Shown here one piece after another: positions 1-9,047 of a DNA stretch of 64,000 bases. The position numbers were made by a program, and so were the translations under genes. Each line of letters begins with the position of its first letter. Within the stretch, counting starts at the first letter, position 1. Under the pieces are notes generated by a model. It saw only the letters and a list, made by a program, of their open reading frames with translations. It did no database searches and was not told where the DNA came from. Source of the stretch: Spinacia oleracea (Eukaryota; Streptophyta; Magnoliopsida; Caryophyllales; Amaranthaceae); assembly GCF_020520425.1 (NCBI RefSeq), contig NC_079491.1, positions 1,054,001 through 1,118,000 on the forward strand. The letters run 5' to 3'.

Positions 1-376
1 CAAAACAAAATAGCTACCGGGAAAAAAAAAAATCGATTTCATATCCATCTACAAGAGGTGAGTAGCGATTTCATTTCAAAAACATGAAATGTCGGAGAGA
101 AAAAATATTCTTATGCATTTCCATAAAAAAGGTCATGTATTCGCGATTTCAAGGGTAATAATAAATATCAACCCCCTTACCCCTTTTTAATTTAAGCATA
201 CAATAGATGATCTCCTAAATTTTTTTTTCATATAACCCCATGCATAATTTAATTAATCATCATGATTTTATAAATCCAACAACCATCCTATAATAATAAC
301 AATAATAATTAACAAAAAGCAAAAAAAGTATACAACAACAAAATATTAATTATTATTGTAACTCCAATTAAACTTA

Positions 377-751
377 TTAATTATCATAAGTCCTGCATTC
401 ATCAGTCTCAGGATTATCCTTGCAATACTCCTCAAGTGGCTCAACATCTTTAGCCTTGTCTCTAGCATGACTCGCCGCCGCACTAAGCTCCTCCACCACG
501 TCCCACGCCGCCACACACTCGCCGCTCACCGGGTCATCGGAGCAAGTCTCTTGTGCTTCCTTGATACTCTTCTCCACATTCTCCGATATCCTATTATCCG
601 GCGCCGCCCTTACCGCCACCAAGCCGTGGCTGCGACGACCACCGTGCAACTTGTATGTGACCATGTTGGCTAACTTTGGTGCATCAAAGTTGGTGGTTGG
701 GTTATTGGGTAGCAAGATTTTTGGGGTCATAGAAAGACTCATGCTAGCCAT
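377..751 (-). CDS. CP12: Calvin-cycle regulator CP12, chloroplast precursor
   Basis: CP12 is a small, disordered chloroplast protein that binds GAPDH and phosphoribulokinase in the dark and releases them when thioredoxin reduces its disulfides. The 124-residue product has a basic, Ser/Asn-rich transit peptide (about residues 1-49). The mature part carries both redox cysteine pairs, C70/C79 (ETCSDDPVSGEC) and C110/C119 (EEYCKDNPETDEC), the AWD core motif at 82-84, and the family's typical C-terminal end RTYDN. The reading frame stays open upstream to 904. I start at the ATG at 751 (MASMSLS) because it gives a normal transit peptide, while the upstream extension is AT-rich 5'UTR. It is a single exon, as usual for CP12. 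Light-type promoter motifs lie about 120 bases upstream. Identity is confident. Confidence 0.96.
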   Translation of the reverse strand: MASMSLSMTPKILLPNNPTTNFDAPKLANMVTYKLHGGRRSHGLVAVRAAPDNRISENVEKSIKEAQETCSDDPVSGECVAAWDVVEELSAAASHARDKAKDVEPLEEYCKDNPETDECRTYDN

Positions 752-852
752 TTTTTGATTTTTTTTTTTAAAAAAAAACTTTCTTTGGTTGTTTGAATGT
801 CTAAGGAGATTGATTGTAGTGTCAAAGTTTGATATAATGTGGTTTTTGGAGT

Positions 853-906
853 GAATATAATGCACATATTTCTTATCATGAATTGACCAATAATATGCCC
901 CCACGT
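853..906 (-). promoter_or_regulatory. Candidate light-type promoter of CP12
   Basis: Read on the minus strand toward CP12, the order is CTACGTGG (G-box core ACGTGG, 901-906), ATTGG (CCAAT box, 887-891), GATAAG (I-box, 872-877) and a TATA-like TTATATTC (853-860). All lie 100-155 bases upstream of the ATG at 751. G-box plus I-box close to a TATA box is the known arrangement of light-responsive photosynthesis genes such as rbcS. The motifs are seen directly; their function is inferred. Confidence 0.5.
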
Positions 907-1199
907 AGATATGTTTAGGATATTTAATTTCATTTTATTTTTATTTTTTATGTTATTTGTGATTTCTTGTTGATCTTTTTTCCTTTTCATTTGGATGTAT
1001 TACTGATTTTTTTTCCCCCACTTTGTCTTGGTTTGAGTCTTCGAGATGTGGTAATCTTTAATTATCATAATTAGCTCTTTGAACGGACGGTTATACAGAG
1101 GTTGTTTAGTTGTCTTTTGAAGTTTTTTATTAGTGAGGACTTGTGATTTTTGGTAATATATAAAAATAGAATAGAGGTTGTTTAGTTGGTTTTTATCCA

Positions 1200-1444
1200 T
1201 ACTACTTGCAACGTCTGTTATTTTTACTCTATTCACGTATTCCACTTTGATTATTGTTGGTGATTTATATGTCAAATAAAACATAGTCACGTGGGATCTT
1301 GTTAGATTCGTCTCAATACGTATTTTCAAAATATCAACTTTTTATAATTTTTGCTTGAAGAGAATTTAAGATATTAACGATCTAAATTGTGCATTGGCAT
1401 CCGTGAAAGTGACAAACGTTGCGAGTATTTATAAACGGAGGAAG
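1200..1444. mobile_element. Degraded Stowaway-type MITE (259-bp family)
   Basis: The right end GCGAGTATTTATAAACGGAG followed by GAAG-TA, and the interior (ATTCGTCTCAATACGTATTTTC), match the 259-bp Stowaway family found intact at 7224, 41328 and 60336. The left end is degraded. The element lies between CP12 and a hAT MITE. Positions 907-1199 and 1445-1748 hold only AT-rich sequence with no recognisable feature. Confidence 0.6.
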
Positions 1445-1748
1445 TATTTGTTTTGGGATGTATTAGTGAGAGAAACTCTTAATTATTTGGCTAGTATATC
1501 CTTCGATGGTAAGAGGATGTATGCTTCAACTATTAGATTGTGTAGTTGGAGATATAAATTGTGTAATTTTCCGTTGTAATTTGTTAATGGGTTTCATGGA
1601 AGGTCCCAACTCCCAAGTAGGAATTAAAATACGAAGTACGAATTTTGTAGATCACAAAGTGCTTCTTCTCTTCAAATTTTCTTCACACCCCAAATAGAGC
1701 AATAGATCTTAGGTTGAAAATATGTCTCATCTTATTACTACTTACTCC

Positions 1749-2739
1749 TAGAGCTGTTCATTCTCAACCCGTACTATTGAACCTTTTGGGTAAGTTTGAT
1801 TGTTTAAAACCCAAATCGTTAATAATCTGCAGACGGTAACTCGAAATCTGATCTGATTATATCCAACCCAAATTCGAACTAGCTCGAAAATATTAACCCC
1901 ATAATAAGCTGTTATGCGGTAACCCGAGCCGTTTCTACCCGAATTGAATGGATTTGAAACAAGTTGATGACCCGATCCATTTCAATCCAGATCGTTTCAA
2001 CCAAAGAAAAACTTGTTTAATAATCTTGATCATTCACAACGAACTGTTTCAACCCGGACCTTTTACAACATGAATTTTTTAAACCCGGATCGTTTACAAG
2101 ACGTAACTCGTTCAACCCGTATAGTCCTTTGATCCGTGTGTATTCATGTAAATCATTCTGAGTCGTTGATTATGTCTAATCTACGATAATTTTTTAATGG
2201 AACGGTTTGTGGGAATTGTGATTTTGAAGTGTGTTTTTACAGCATGAGTGTTTAGTTTCATCTAACCTTTCGATATGAACCAGAAGTCAATGAAACCCGA
2301 CTAAATATGTTCAACCCGACCCATTTCAGACCGTTACAAGATGAACCAGACATGATCTGAACCTGTTACAACCCGGCTAAACATGTTTAAAAGCCGAAAT
2401 GTTCCAGCCCATACCGACCAGACCTGACTCCACTATAACCCGACCCGGCCTAACTCGACAGGACTATAACCCGAAACGATATGAGTCTGATCCGATATGA
2501 CCCGAATTTGTTATTACCCGGCTAAAACCATTTACAACCTTACCCAACCCGACTCAATATGAATCAGACCTGATATGAACCCGACACGATGTGAACCTTT
2601 GTCTACCAACCCGAACCGAACCGATCTGTCAATCTTTCAACCTGGCCCAATCTGACCCGGTAGTCTTATAAACCCGTTTCAATCCAAACCGATGAACCCA
2701 ATCTTAATCCTATCCGTTTGTCCGATTTAACACCCCCTA
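1749..2739. mobile_element. hAT-type MITE with (aacccg/gacccg)-rich core
   Basis: The ends TAGAGCTGTTCATT and, on the other strand, TAGGGGGTGTTAAAT fit the hAT end rule (YARNG). Flanking 8-mers are cttactcc (1741-1748) and cttacttc (2740-2747), matching at 7 of 8. The 991-bp interior has no ORF. It is a loose array of 'aacccg', 'gacccg' and 'cccgacc' words every 15-30 bases. No transposase is present, so the element would be non-autonomous. Confidence 0.75.
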
Positions 2740-2784
2740 CTTACTTCGTATACGGTTATTGATTGCATTTCCACCTCCTAGTTA

Positions 2785-3040
2785 CTCCCTCCGAATCTAA
2801 ATGTTTTTCCCATTTCACTTTGGCATATTTGCCAATGCGTATTTTACATCGTTAATATCTCTAACTAAGTGTTATTAAAAATTATAAAATTTTGATATTG
2901 TCAAAGTACTATTTGAGACGAATCAAACAAGATCTCATATGACTATATTTTTTTCTTATATATTGGTAATAATTCAATAGATTCTCTTCCATAGTAAATA
3001 GTGTCAAAAAGTGAAATGGAAAAATATTTATCGGAGGGAG
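2785..3040. mobile_element. Stowaway-type MITE
   Basis: Inverted ends CTCCCTCCGAATCTAAATG and CATTTATCGGAGGGAG-type, flanked by TA on both sides (2783-2784 and 3041-3042). It is 256 bp and AT-rich with no ORF. Stowaway MITEs are moved by Tc1/mariner transposases. Confidence 0.75.
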
Positions 3041-3682
3041 TATTTATTATAGTGGCTATGATAAAGTCTAATGTGGTAATAAGTTGCTTGAGATGAGTTC
3101 CGTTTCATTTTGGTTGTATTCATGCTTGTCATTTGTCAATGCATTACTTGAACAATTAATATCTTTAATTATAAAATAAAAAAATTATATATAAAAAAAT
3201 CATATTTGGAAAATGCTCCTTCAGGCTCATATTAGTTTTTACACTTGTCATTTTCATTCGTCCCATATTAGGTTTTACGTTTTTATTTTGAGAAAGCCTC
3301 CACAATTATTTTAATATTAAGCGGCCCATGACCCATTTAAAGTAAAGCTCAGTCATAATTACTACAAAACACTATAAATATGTCGTATTTGTGCACATAC
3401 CAAGGTACATTCATTTATTTCCTTCACACACACATTAACCTAGAGAGCTACAAATGGTCTTCAATTCAAAACTCTTGTTTCATACCCGGAACAACAATGA
3501 TAGGTGGCCTGCTTGAATTAATTTGTTACTCCGTAATAAAGTACTCCGTACGTGCTTACCCTGAGCGGTATTAATTAGGCAACTCAAGTCTTAACGAAAA
3601 CCCCAAGACGACGTGTTCCATGTATTGCTACCTCTTCTCTAGAACATGTCCTCTTTTCCTATTCGAAATTGAATAGGAAGTA
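3041..3682. other. Intergenic stretch, no supported gene
   Basis: A TATA-like CTATAAATA (about 3372-3380) is followed by a short ORF at 3380-3574 and a 20-codon ORF from the ATG near 3453, neither of which resembles a protein I know. The rest is AT-rich. It could be the promoter remnant of a lost gene, but nothing shows this. Confidence 0.3.
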
Positions 3683-4010
3683 CTCCCTCCGTTCCGGAAT
3701 ACTCGACCCGGTTTGACCGGTACAGAGTTTAAGGGACTTGAATTAACTTATTTAATTTAATAGGTAGTAGTTGATAGTGGGGTATTATTTTAATATAGTT
3801 GGTGGAAAATGTGTAAAGGGGTAGGGTTGGGGGAGAGTAGGGGTTGAATTTTTAATTATTTTTTGTATGGAGTAGGGGGTAGGTGGGTTAATAGGGGTGG
3901 AGTGAGAAATAATATAATATTGTAAGAATATTTCCATTTTTAGAAACAGGTCAAGTATTAAGGGACGGCCCGATAAGGAAAATAGATCAAGTATTCCGGG
4001 ACGGAGGGAG
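3683..4010. mobile_element. Stowaway MITE, 328-bp family
   Basis: Starts CTCCCTCCGTTCCGGAATAC and ends with the inverse GTATTCCGGGACGGAGGGAG, flanked by TA (3681-3682, 4011-4012). The subterminal words CTCGACCCGGTTTGACC and GGACGGCCCGATAAGG are shared with copies at 33454-33781 and the split copy at 27661-29386. Confidence 0.9.
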
Positions 4011-4328
4011 TACTACGGAGTGGGAACGGAGTACGTAGTTAATTAGTACCGAAATACAGTACATTGTATAAATGTATTAAACGATACATTGTGCAACGTG
4101 ATTTACCATTTGTCGTATTTTGCATACTAAGTAATAAGAGACCCAGATGTAGTACAGGTGAATAATTAGGGCACATCTAAATTACAACAAAACAAACCAA
4201 CAAACAAAAAATAAAGAAAAGTGAAAGAGTAGCATCACCTATTCACTTATTCAGTATTCACCCGCCTACGAGGCAACAAAGCCACAATTAACACTAAAGT
4301 TGTTTTAAAAACGTAACAATGACACACT

Positions 4329-4895
4329 CTTTTTTTTAAAGGTAAAAATTAGTTCATTGATAAAATAGTCATACGACATCTACAATAGAAATCAAAACTA
4401 ACAAATACAAAATAATTTGGATCAAACAAAATTCTAATCCGGCAAAACCACGATTGTTGTAGATGAGATCTGACAATGATGAATATCCTCTTTCACATCG
4501 TTGTTTGATATAGCCTTCAACGAGGGGGTCTTTCGATCTGTTGTAGCTTTGGTATTGAATTAAATCTGATTCAATTGATTGTAGACGTAAGAATGACATC
4601 CGTTGTAACCCCGCACAAATTTTCATCAATAAATCAACTTTTCTTGCGAAATTAAAAACACGGCCCCAAACTCTCACAAGGAGAGAGATAAAACCCAATA
4701 AATGAGAACAGATAACCCAATAAATGGGTAAAAAAGCTCTCCAATAGGGAGAGAATGGAGTTTTTATTCCGAACATGAAATTAAAAGCTATAAAAAACAA
4801 GAAAAAAAAGGGCTTACCATCAACCTAATGGTTGGTGGTAGCCCCTAAAAAATTAGGGTTTTGAAAGAGGAAGAGAGAGAAGGGGGAGAAAAAAA
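4329..4895 (-). mobile_element. Poly(A) retroposon with 15-bp target duplication
   Basis: A 567-bp unit is bounded by the identical 15-mer taacaatgacacact at 4314-4328 and 4896-4910. Read on the minus strand it begins with a CT-rich leader, then a strong stem-loop (4810-4844), a 143-codon ORF (4369-4800) of unknown relation, and ends TTTTTACCTTTAAAAAAAA. A long perfect target duplication plus an A-tail is the signature of target-primed reverse transcription by LINE machinery. The ORF shows no reverse transcriptase or zinc knuckle. The unit is therefore an internally deleted LINE, a SINE-like parasite or a processed transcript. I cannot decide which. Confidence 0.75.
4810..4844 (-). other. Stem-loop near 5' end of the retroposon
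   Basis: On the minus strand GGGCTACCACCAACC is followed by the loop ATTA and GGTTGATGGTAAGCCC. The arms pair over GGGCT/AGCCC, ACCA/TGGT and CAACC/GGTTG with single mismatches. It could be an RNA element used in retroposition, but that is inference. Confidence 0.6.
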
Positions 4896-4950
4896 TAACA
4901 ATGACACACTAAAATTGAATAATAATCCAAAATTTTCCCGCAATTTGGAT

Positions 4951-5170
4951 TATACACCCGGGTGCACAGTGCTCATTATGCACCCTGTTGAGCATTTATG
5001 GAAAATCTAATGAACATTGAGAATGATTTCAATGTACATGTACTAGTGAAATATTTAAACTATATGTTCTATGGATTTGAACTATATGTTCATTGGCTAT
5101 ATGTTGTTTGGGTATGAACAATATGTTCTTTGTATTTAAACTATATGAGCATTGTGCACCCGGGTGTATA
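4951..5170. mobile_element. MITE with CCCGGGTGCAC inverted ends
   Basis: The left end is TATACACCCGGGTGCACAG. The right end is the inverse, CTATATGAGCATTGTGCACCCGGGTGTATA. About 26 bases pair with one mismatch. The interior repeats 'aactatatgttc' three to four times. The flanking TATA is palindromic, so the exact duplication (TA or longer) cannot be fixed. Confidence 0.65.
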
Positions 5171-5368
5171 AACCATATTTTAAAATTTTCCTGTCAAAAA
5201 AATAACAACAAATTAAGACACAAAACAGAAAAAGAAATTAAAACTACAGAAAGCAAATTAATTAATCACCGGCCCTTCGTGCATCACGCACCATTTCTAA
5301 GCATCCACCCCTCCAACGGTATAAGCCTCTCATCTTTTTGTAACGATAAGTACGGTGAGTATGTAGCA

Positions 5369-5879
5369 TCAATTACTATATATTAAAAGAGACACTAAGA
5401 ATGACACGTGTCAATTTGTGGTGCGATTTTTTCCCGTCGAAAACCACTTTTCAAAAAAAAAGTGTATTTGTTTTATTTTTATTTTTATTCTCTACCTTTT
5501 TTTTTAATAACTATTTATGTATGGAAACAAATTTTAGTTTATAAATTATGGCAATAATAGATACGACGTAATAATAATAATTCTAAATTGGTAATATTTT
5601 AGTCAAATCACTATATTAATAATGGAAAATATATCACTCAATATTTTGATCAAATTGTCATATTAGCATTTTAAATATACATATTAGATGAATAAATTTA
5701 AACGAGTATGTTAAAAATGATATCACTATGCAGTAGTTTTGCAATAGTTTGGGAGATATTCAGTTAAATATTTTGTGAAAAAATGATCTAACGTATTCTC
5801 CAATGCTAAAATCATTCTCATTTTGTTTCTAACAGTAAAATACATGAATGTCTACTGCTTGTGAAATCCCCAATTGTAG
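5369..5879 (+). mobile_element. Possible Helitron 5' end
   Basis: After an A, the sequence starts TCAATTACTATATATTAAAA, followed by GAGACACTAAGAATGACACGTGTC. This resembles the TC...ACTATATTAAAA...ACACGTGTCA starts of plant Helitrons. No hairpin-CTRR 3' end was found downstream, so the right limit given is only where a hAT element begins. No Rep/helicase ORF is present. Confidence 0.4.
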
Positions 5880-6532
5880 ACCTCAAACAGGGGCGGCGGA
5901 GAGGGGTGCGAGCGGGGCGACCGCACAGGGCCCCCCGCATCAAAGGGCCCCTAAAATTTTATTTGTGTATTATAACGTAAATATTACATAGTATGTAATT
6001 CTTGGAATAGTGGTGAAGTGCTATAAGTATTGCAGCAAGGGTTAGAGTTCGAATCCCACTTGCCTTTTAAAAAATTCCAACCGTAATATTTCCAAAATTT
6101 AAGTTCTTTTATTTTATTTATTGTGTGTTTTACTTATTGTGCCATTAAAATTGATGAACTTTTTAAATACAAATACAAAAAGGTTGATAATATGTCAATA
6201 GAGAAAAAGAGATTTTAAGTTTCATTAATGTACACCGTAAAATTAAGAAATACGAAGTACGGAGTAGTCAATAAAAACGAAATTGATCCTTTATTAGTTT
6301 GAGTTAAATAATTTCAATATAATGTTTGAATTGTGAAAAAGGCCCCATTTTATGATATCGCACAGGGCCCCCGATATCTTTGCCACGCCCCTGACCTCAA
6401 ATGGAGTAAGGGTCACACTAGCGGAATCTGGAGTAATTTCTTGAAGAATTTCATCGAGTCTGTCATATTCTTCAGCATCAATCATAGGTCCAGCGTTTTC
6501 TTTGGTGATTTTAAGGACATTACCATATTGAA
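5861..6532 (-). pseudogene. Host gene fragment split by a hAT element
   Basis: On the minus strand an open stretch encodes NVLKITKENAGPMIDAEEYD, then RLDEILQEITPDSASVTLTP and FEV, at about 6402-6532. If the hAT insertion (5888-6393) is removed, the frame continues through the target site as YNWGFHKQ and stops near 5861. An in-frame TAG lies just upstream, so it is only part of a gene. I do not recognise the protein. It may have been captured, because a Helitron-like start lies at 5369. It has no promoter or further exons in view. Confidence 0.4.
5888..6393. mobile_element. hAT-type element, CAGGGGCG ends
   Basis: Ends CAGGGGCGGCGGAGAGGGGT and (other strand) CAGGGGCGTGGCAAAG, with a perfect 8-bp duplication acctcaaa at 5880-5887 and 6394-6401. 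Subterminal GGGCCCC repeats are near-inverted (CACAGGGCCCCC at both ends). The interior carries a tRNA-like B box, AGAGTTCGAATCCC (about 6043-6056), preceded by TAGTGGTGAAGTGCTA, suggesting a small tRNA-derived insertion. No transposase ORF is present. Confidence 0.85.
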
Positions 6533-6649
6533 TATGTAAAATAGAAAGAAATTGCTACCTGAATACGAGGGAAATTTTCTTCTTCTCTAACCTCATATAT
6601 AGCCAAAATTGATAGAAATTTAAGGACGCGAAAGTTTTGATGGACCTCA

Positions 6650-7583
6650 ATTATATAACAAAATTACATTTTCATGATTGATTACATTAATAAGAATTGT
6701 ACAACAATATTTGCTTTGGTAGAACACTTGTTTTTACCCTTCATATTTTGTGGGAGCTCTCTTGATTAGCCCACTCTAAACTTGTGCACATACAACCTAT
6801 TTATAATTGTTGTATTATGGTTCCTAGATTTTTCTACTCCCTTCATCATCTAGATTTTTCTTAGGATAATTCTAGACATTTTAGTTACTAGATTTATCTA
6901 GTCTAGCTCCTAGATATATCCTAAGATTATTCTAGATTATTATATTTCTAGATTTTTCTACCTAATACATTTTACTATTTTTACAAGTGTATTATCTAGA
7001 TTTTTCTAGATTAATATGTTAACACTCCCCCTTAATCTAGAAAAATCTTGTGCTTCAAAATATTTCATCTTTCGAAAAATCTCGTTGGTGCACTTGTCAC
7101 CAACCACCAATCGTCATAAACACTTGAGTTCTAATAATGTTGGCACCCGTCTTAGCAACCTCCATCTTCCACTGATGCACATGTCACCAGTCATCTCTTG
7201 AAATTTTTTCTCAAATTGTTATACTTCCTCCGTCTTTTAATACTCGCAACGTTTGTTAGTTTCACGCATGCCAATGCACAACTTTGATCATTTATATCTT
7301 AAATTCTTTTTATGCAAAAATTATAAAAAGTTGATATTTTGAAAATACATATTGAGACGAATCTAACAAGATCCCACATGACTATGTTTTATCTTATACA
7401 AAAAACACTACGAATAGTCAAAGTAGATTATATGAATAGTGGCAAAAGTCCAAACGTTGCGAGTTTTAAAAGACGGATGAAGTATTTCCTAAGATTATTC
7501 TAGATTATTATATTTCTAGATTTTTCTACATAATACATTTCACTACTTTTACAAGTGTATTTTTCTAGATTAATATTTTAACA
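6650..7583 (-). mobile_element. Decayed Copia-like LTR element (fossil)
   Basis: Read on the minus strand, an LTR-like block starting TGTTAA...TTAATCTAG lies at about 7485-7583. A remnant of internal sequence (about 7035-7222) and a purine-rich tract AAGGGGGAG (about 7024-7034) follow, then a second LTR-like block starting TGTTAACA that runs down to roughly 6650. The two blocks share 'TAGAAAAATCTAGAA...' sequence. A Stowaway MITE (7224-7482) has inserted between them. Almost all of the internal region is missing, so it is a badly broken, old copy. Family assignment is tentative. Confidence 0.45.
7224..7482. mobile_element. Stowaway MITE, 259-bp family
   Basis: Inverted ends CTTCCTCCGTCTTTTAATAC and GTTTTAAAAGACGGATGAAG flanked by TA. 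It is in inverse orientation to the copies at 41328 and 60336 and lies inside the LTR fossil, so it is younger than that element. Confidence 0.9.
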
Positions 7584-7939
7584 AAAATCTGTCTTCCATG
7601 AAATATATGATCCTTAGTTTGCTGATCGGCCGACGACATGAAACCCCGAAAATCTTCTGGAATTACTTTGATTCTCACGTAGTTTCTTTCCAAGTGACCA
7701 TTATGCTCTAGCAACGCCATACCCATCGTGTACCATATGTTCTCCATGATAGTGGTGGAGGAATGAGTGTGTGAAATAGAAGAGTTGAGAGAAGAGAGAG
7801 AGAAATGCAGGGTTAAGCGAAACAGAGGAGTTGAGAGAAGAGAGAAAAAAATGGAGAGATAAGTGAAACAGAGGAGTTGAGAGAAGAGAGAGGGTGAGTA
7901 AGTGAGAAAAATAAGAGTAATATGAATCGTTCCTATTTA

Positions 7940-8079
7940 TACTCCCTCTGTCCCTTAATACTCGCACCGATCCGATTCGACCCGTTAGCCAAATTAATCC
8001 GTTTAATCCGATCCGTTTCAACCCAAATTCAATGAATCCGACCCAAACCCAATCCGTTAATCCGATTTGACACCCCTAC
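7940..8079. mobile_element. Fused MITE fragments (Stowaway left end, hAT right end)
   Basis: CTCCCTCTGTCCCTTAATAC (a Stowaway start) runs directly into a 'gatccgattcgacccg' low-complexity tract. That tract ends GATTTGACACCCCTA, whose complement TAGGGGTGTCAAATC is a hAT end like that at 2739. Both elements have lost their other ends. Confidence 0.5.
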
Positions 8080-8091
8080 TCAAATATAATA

Positions 8092-8248
8092 CTTCATCCA
8101 TCTTGTTAGATTCGTCTCAATGTGTATTTTCAAAATATCAACTTTTTATAATTTTTGCATAAAGAGAATTTAAGATATAAATGATAAAAGTTGTGCATCG
8201 GCATGCGTAAAACTAACCAACGTTGCGAGTATTAAAAGACGGATGAAG
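8092..8248. mobile_element. Internally deleted Stowaway MITE
   Basis: Starts CTTCATCCATCTTGTTAGAT and ends TTAAAAGACGGATGAAG between TA dinucleotides. It is 157 bp. It equals the 259-bp family with about 100 bases missing next to the left end. Confidence 0.75.
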
Positions 8249-8475
8249 TAACAGATAAGTAATGAGAAATCACATAATCCTAGTAAAGAAAAAGAGCTAA
8301 ATTTTATAACCGCGGATTAAAAGAGAATAAATAATTCAATAATATTGTTTATTGTCGTGCTTCAATGTACAAAAAAAAATTCTGCATTCATCCAATATTA
8401 AATACAAAATCAAGGTTCCAATAGTCGGAAAGCTCTCTATGTCATCCTGTAATGTGAACTATCAAAAAAGATATA

Positions 8476-8789
8476 CTCCCTCCGTATTTTTTTAAGAGAT
8501 ACACTTGGTTGGGCACGAGTCTTAAGAAGAATAAAAGAAGTGGGATTGGGGTAGATATTTTAATAAATAAGTACATTGGGGACCATGTCCTTTTGAACAA
8601 GTGGAGATGGGGGTGGGGTGGGTGTAGTTGTAAAATTATTTTTTAATTGGATGGTGGGTCATAAAGTGTAGTAGATATATTATTTAATTAGGTGGTGGGG
8701 TTGATAAGTTACCAAAAATGGCAAGTGTATCTCTTGAAAAAATACGGCTGGAAAAGACAAGTGTATCTCTTAAAAAAATACAGAGGGAG
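8476..8789. mobile_element. Stowaway-like MITE, 314 bp
   Basis: Starts CTCCCTCCGTATTTTTTTAA, ends CTTAAAAAAATACAGAGGGAG, flanked by TA. The right end is preceded by a second copy of itself (TGTATCTCTTGAAAAAATAC), so the terminal about 50 bases are tandemly duplicated. Confidence 0.85.
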
Positions 8790-9047
8790 TAATGAATAGC
8801 AACTGCAAGAAATAAACTATGAATATATCGAAATCTTTACCATCTTCAACAAAATCTGTCAGAATCTGTATGAGGTAATGAATCCTGTCATTATCAAAAC
8901 TCTCCAATAATGCTGGCAGAAGGATCTGGAGATGAAGGGAAAACATGAACAAATGTCTATGGTTGTTTCAAGTGCTTATTCCCCCAGGTAATGAATTCGT
9001 CGTAATATTCAAATTTGAGCAATCTGTAACTAACAGGTAAACAACAT

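Noticed and set aside
3380-3574. 64-codon ORF after a TATA-like box
   Set aside because: No similarity recognised and composition as expected by chance.
4369-4800. 143-codon ORF as a host gene
   Set aside because: It is wholly inside a retroposon bounded by a 15-bp duplication, with no known domain; treated as part of that element.
6008-6065. tRNA gene on the plus strand
   Set aside because: Only a B box and a weak A box. It lies inside a hAT element and cannot form the acceptor stem.
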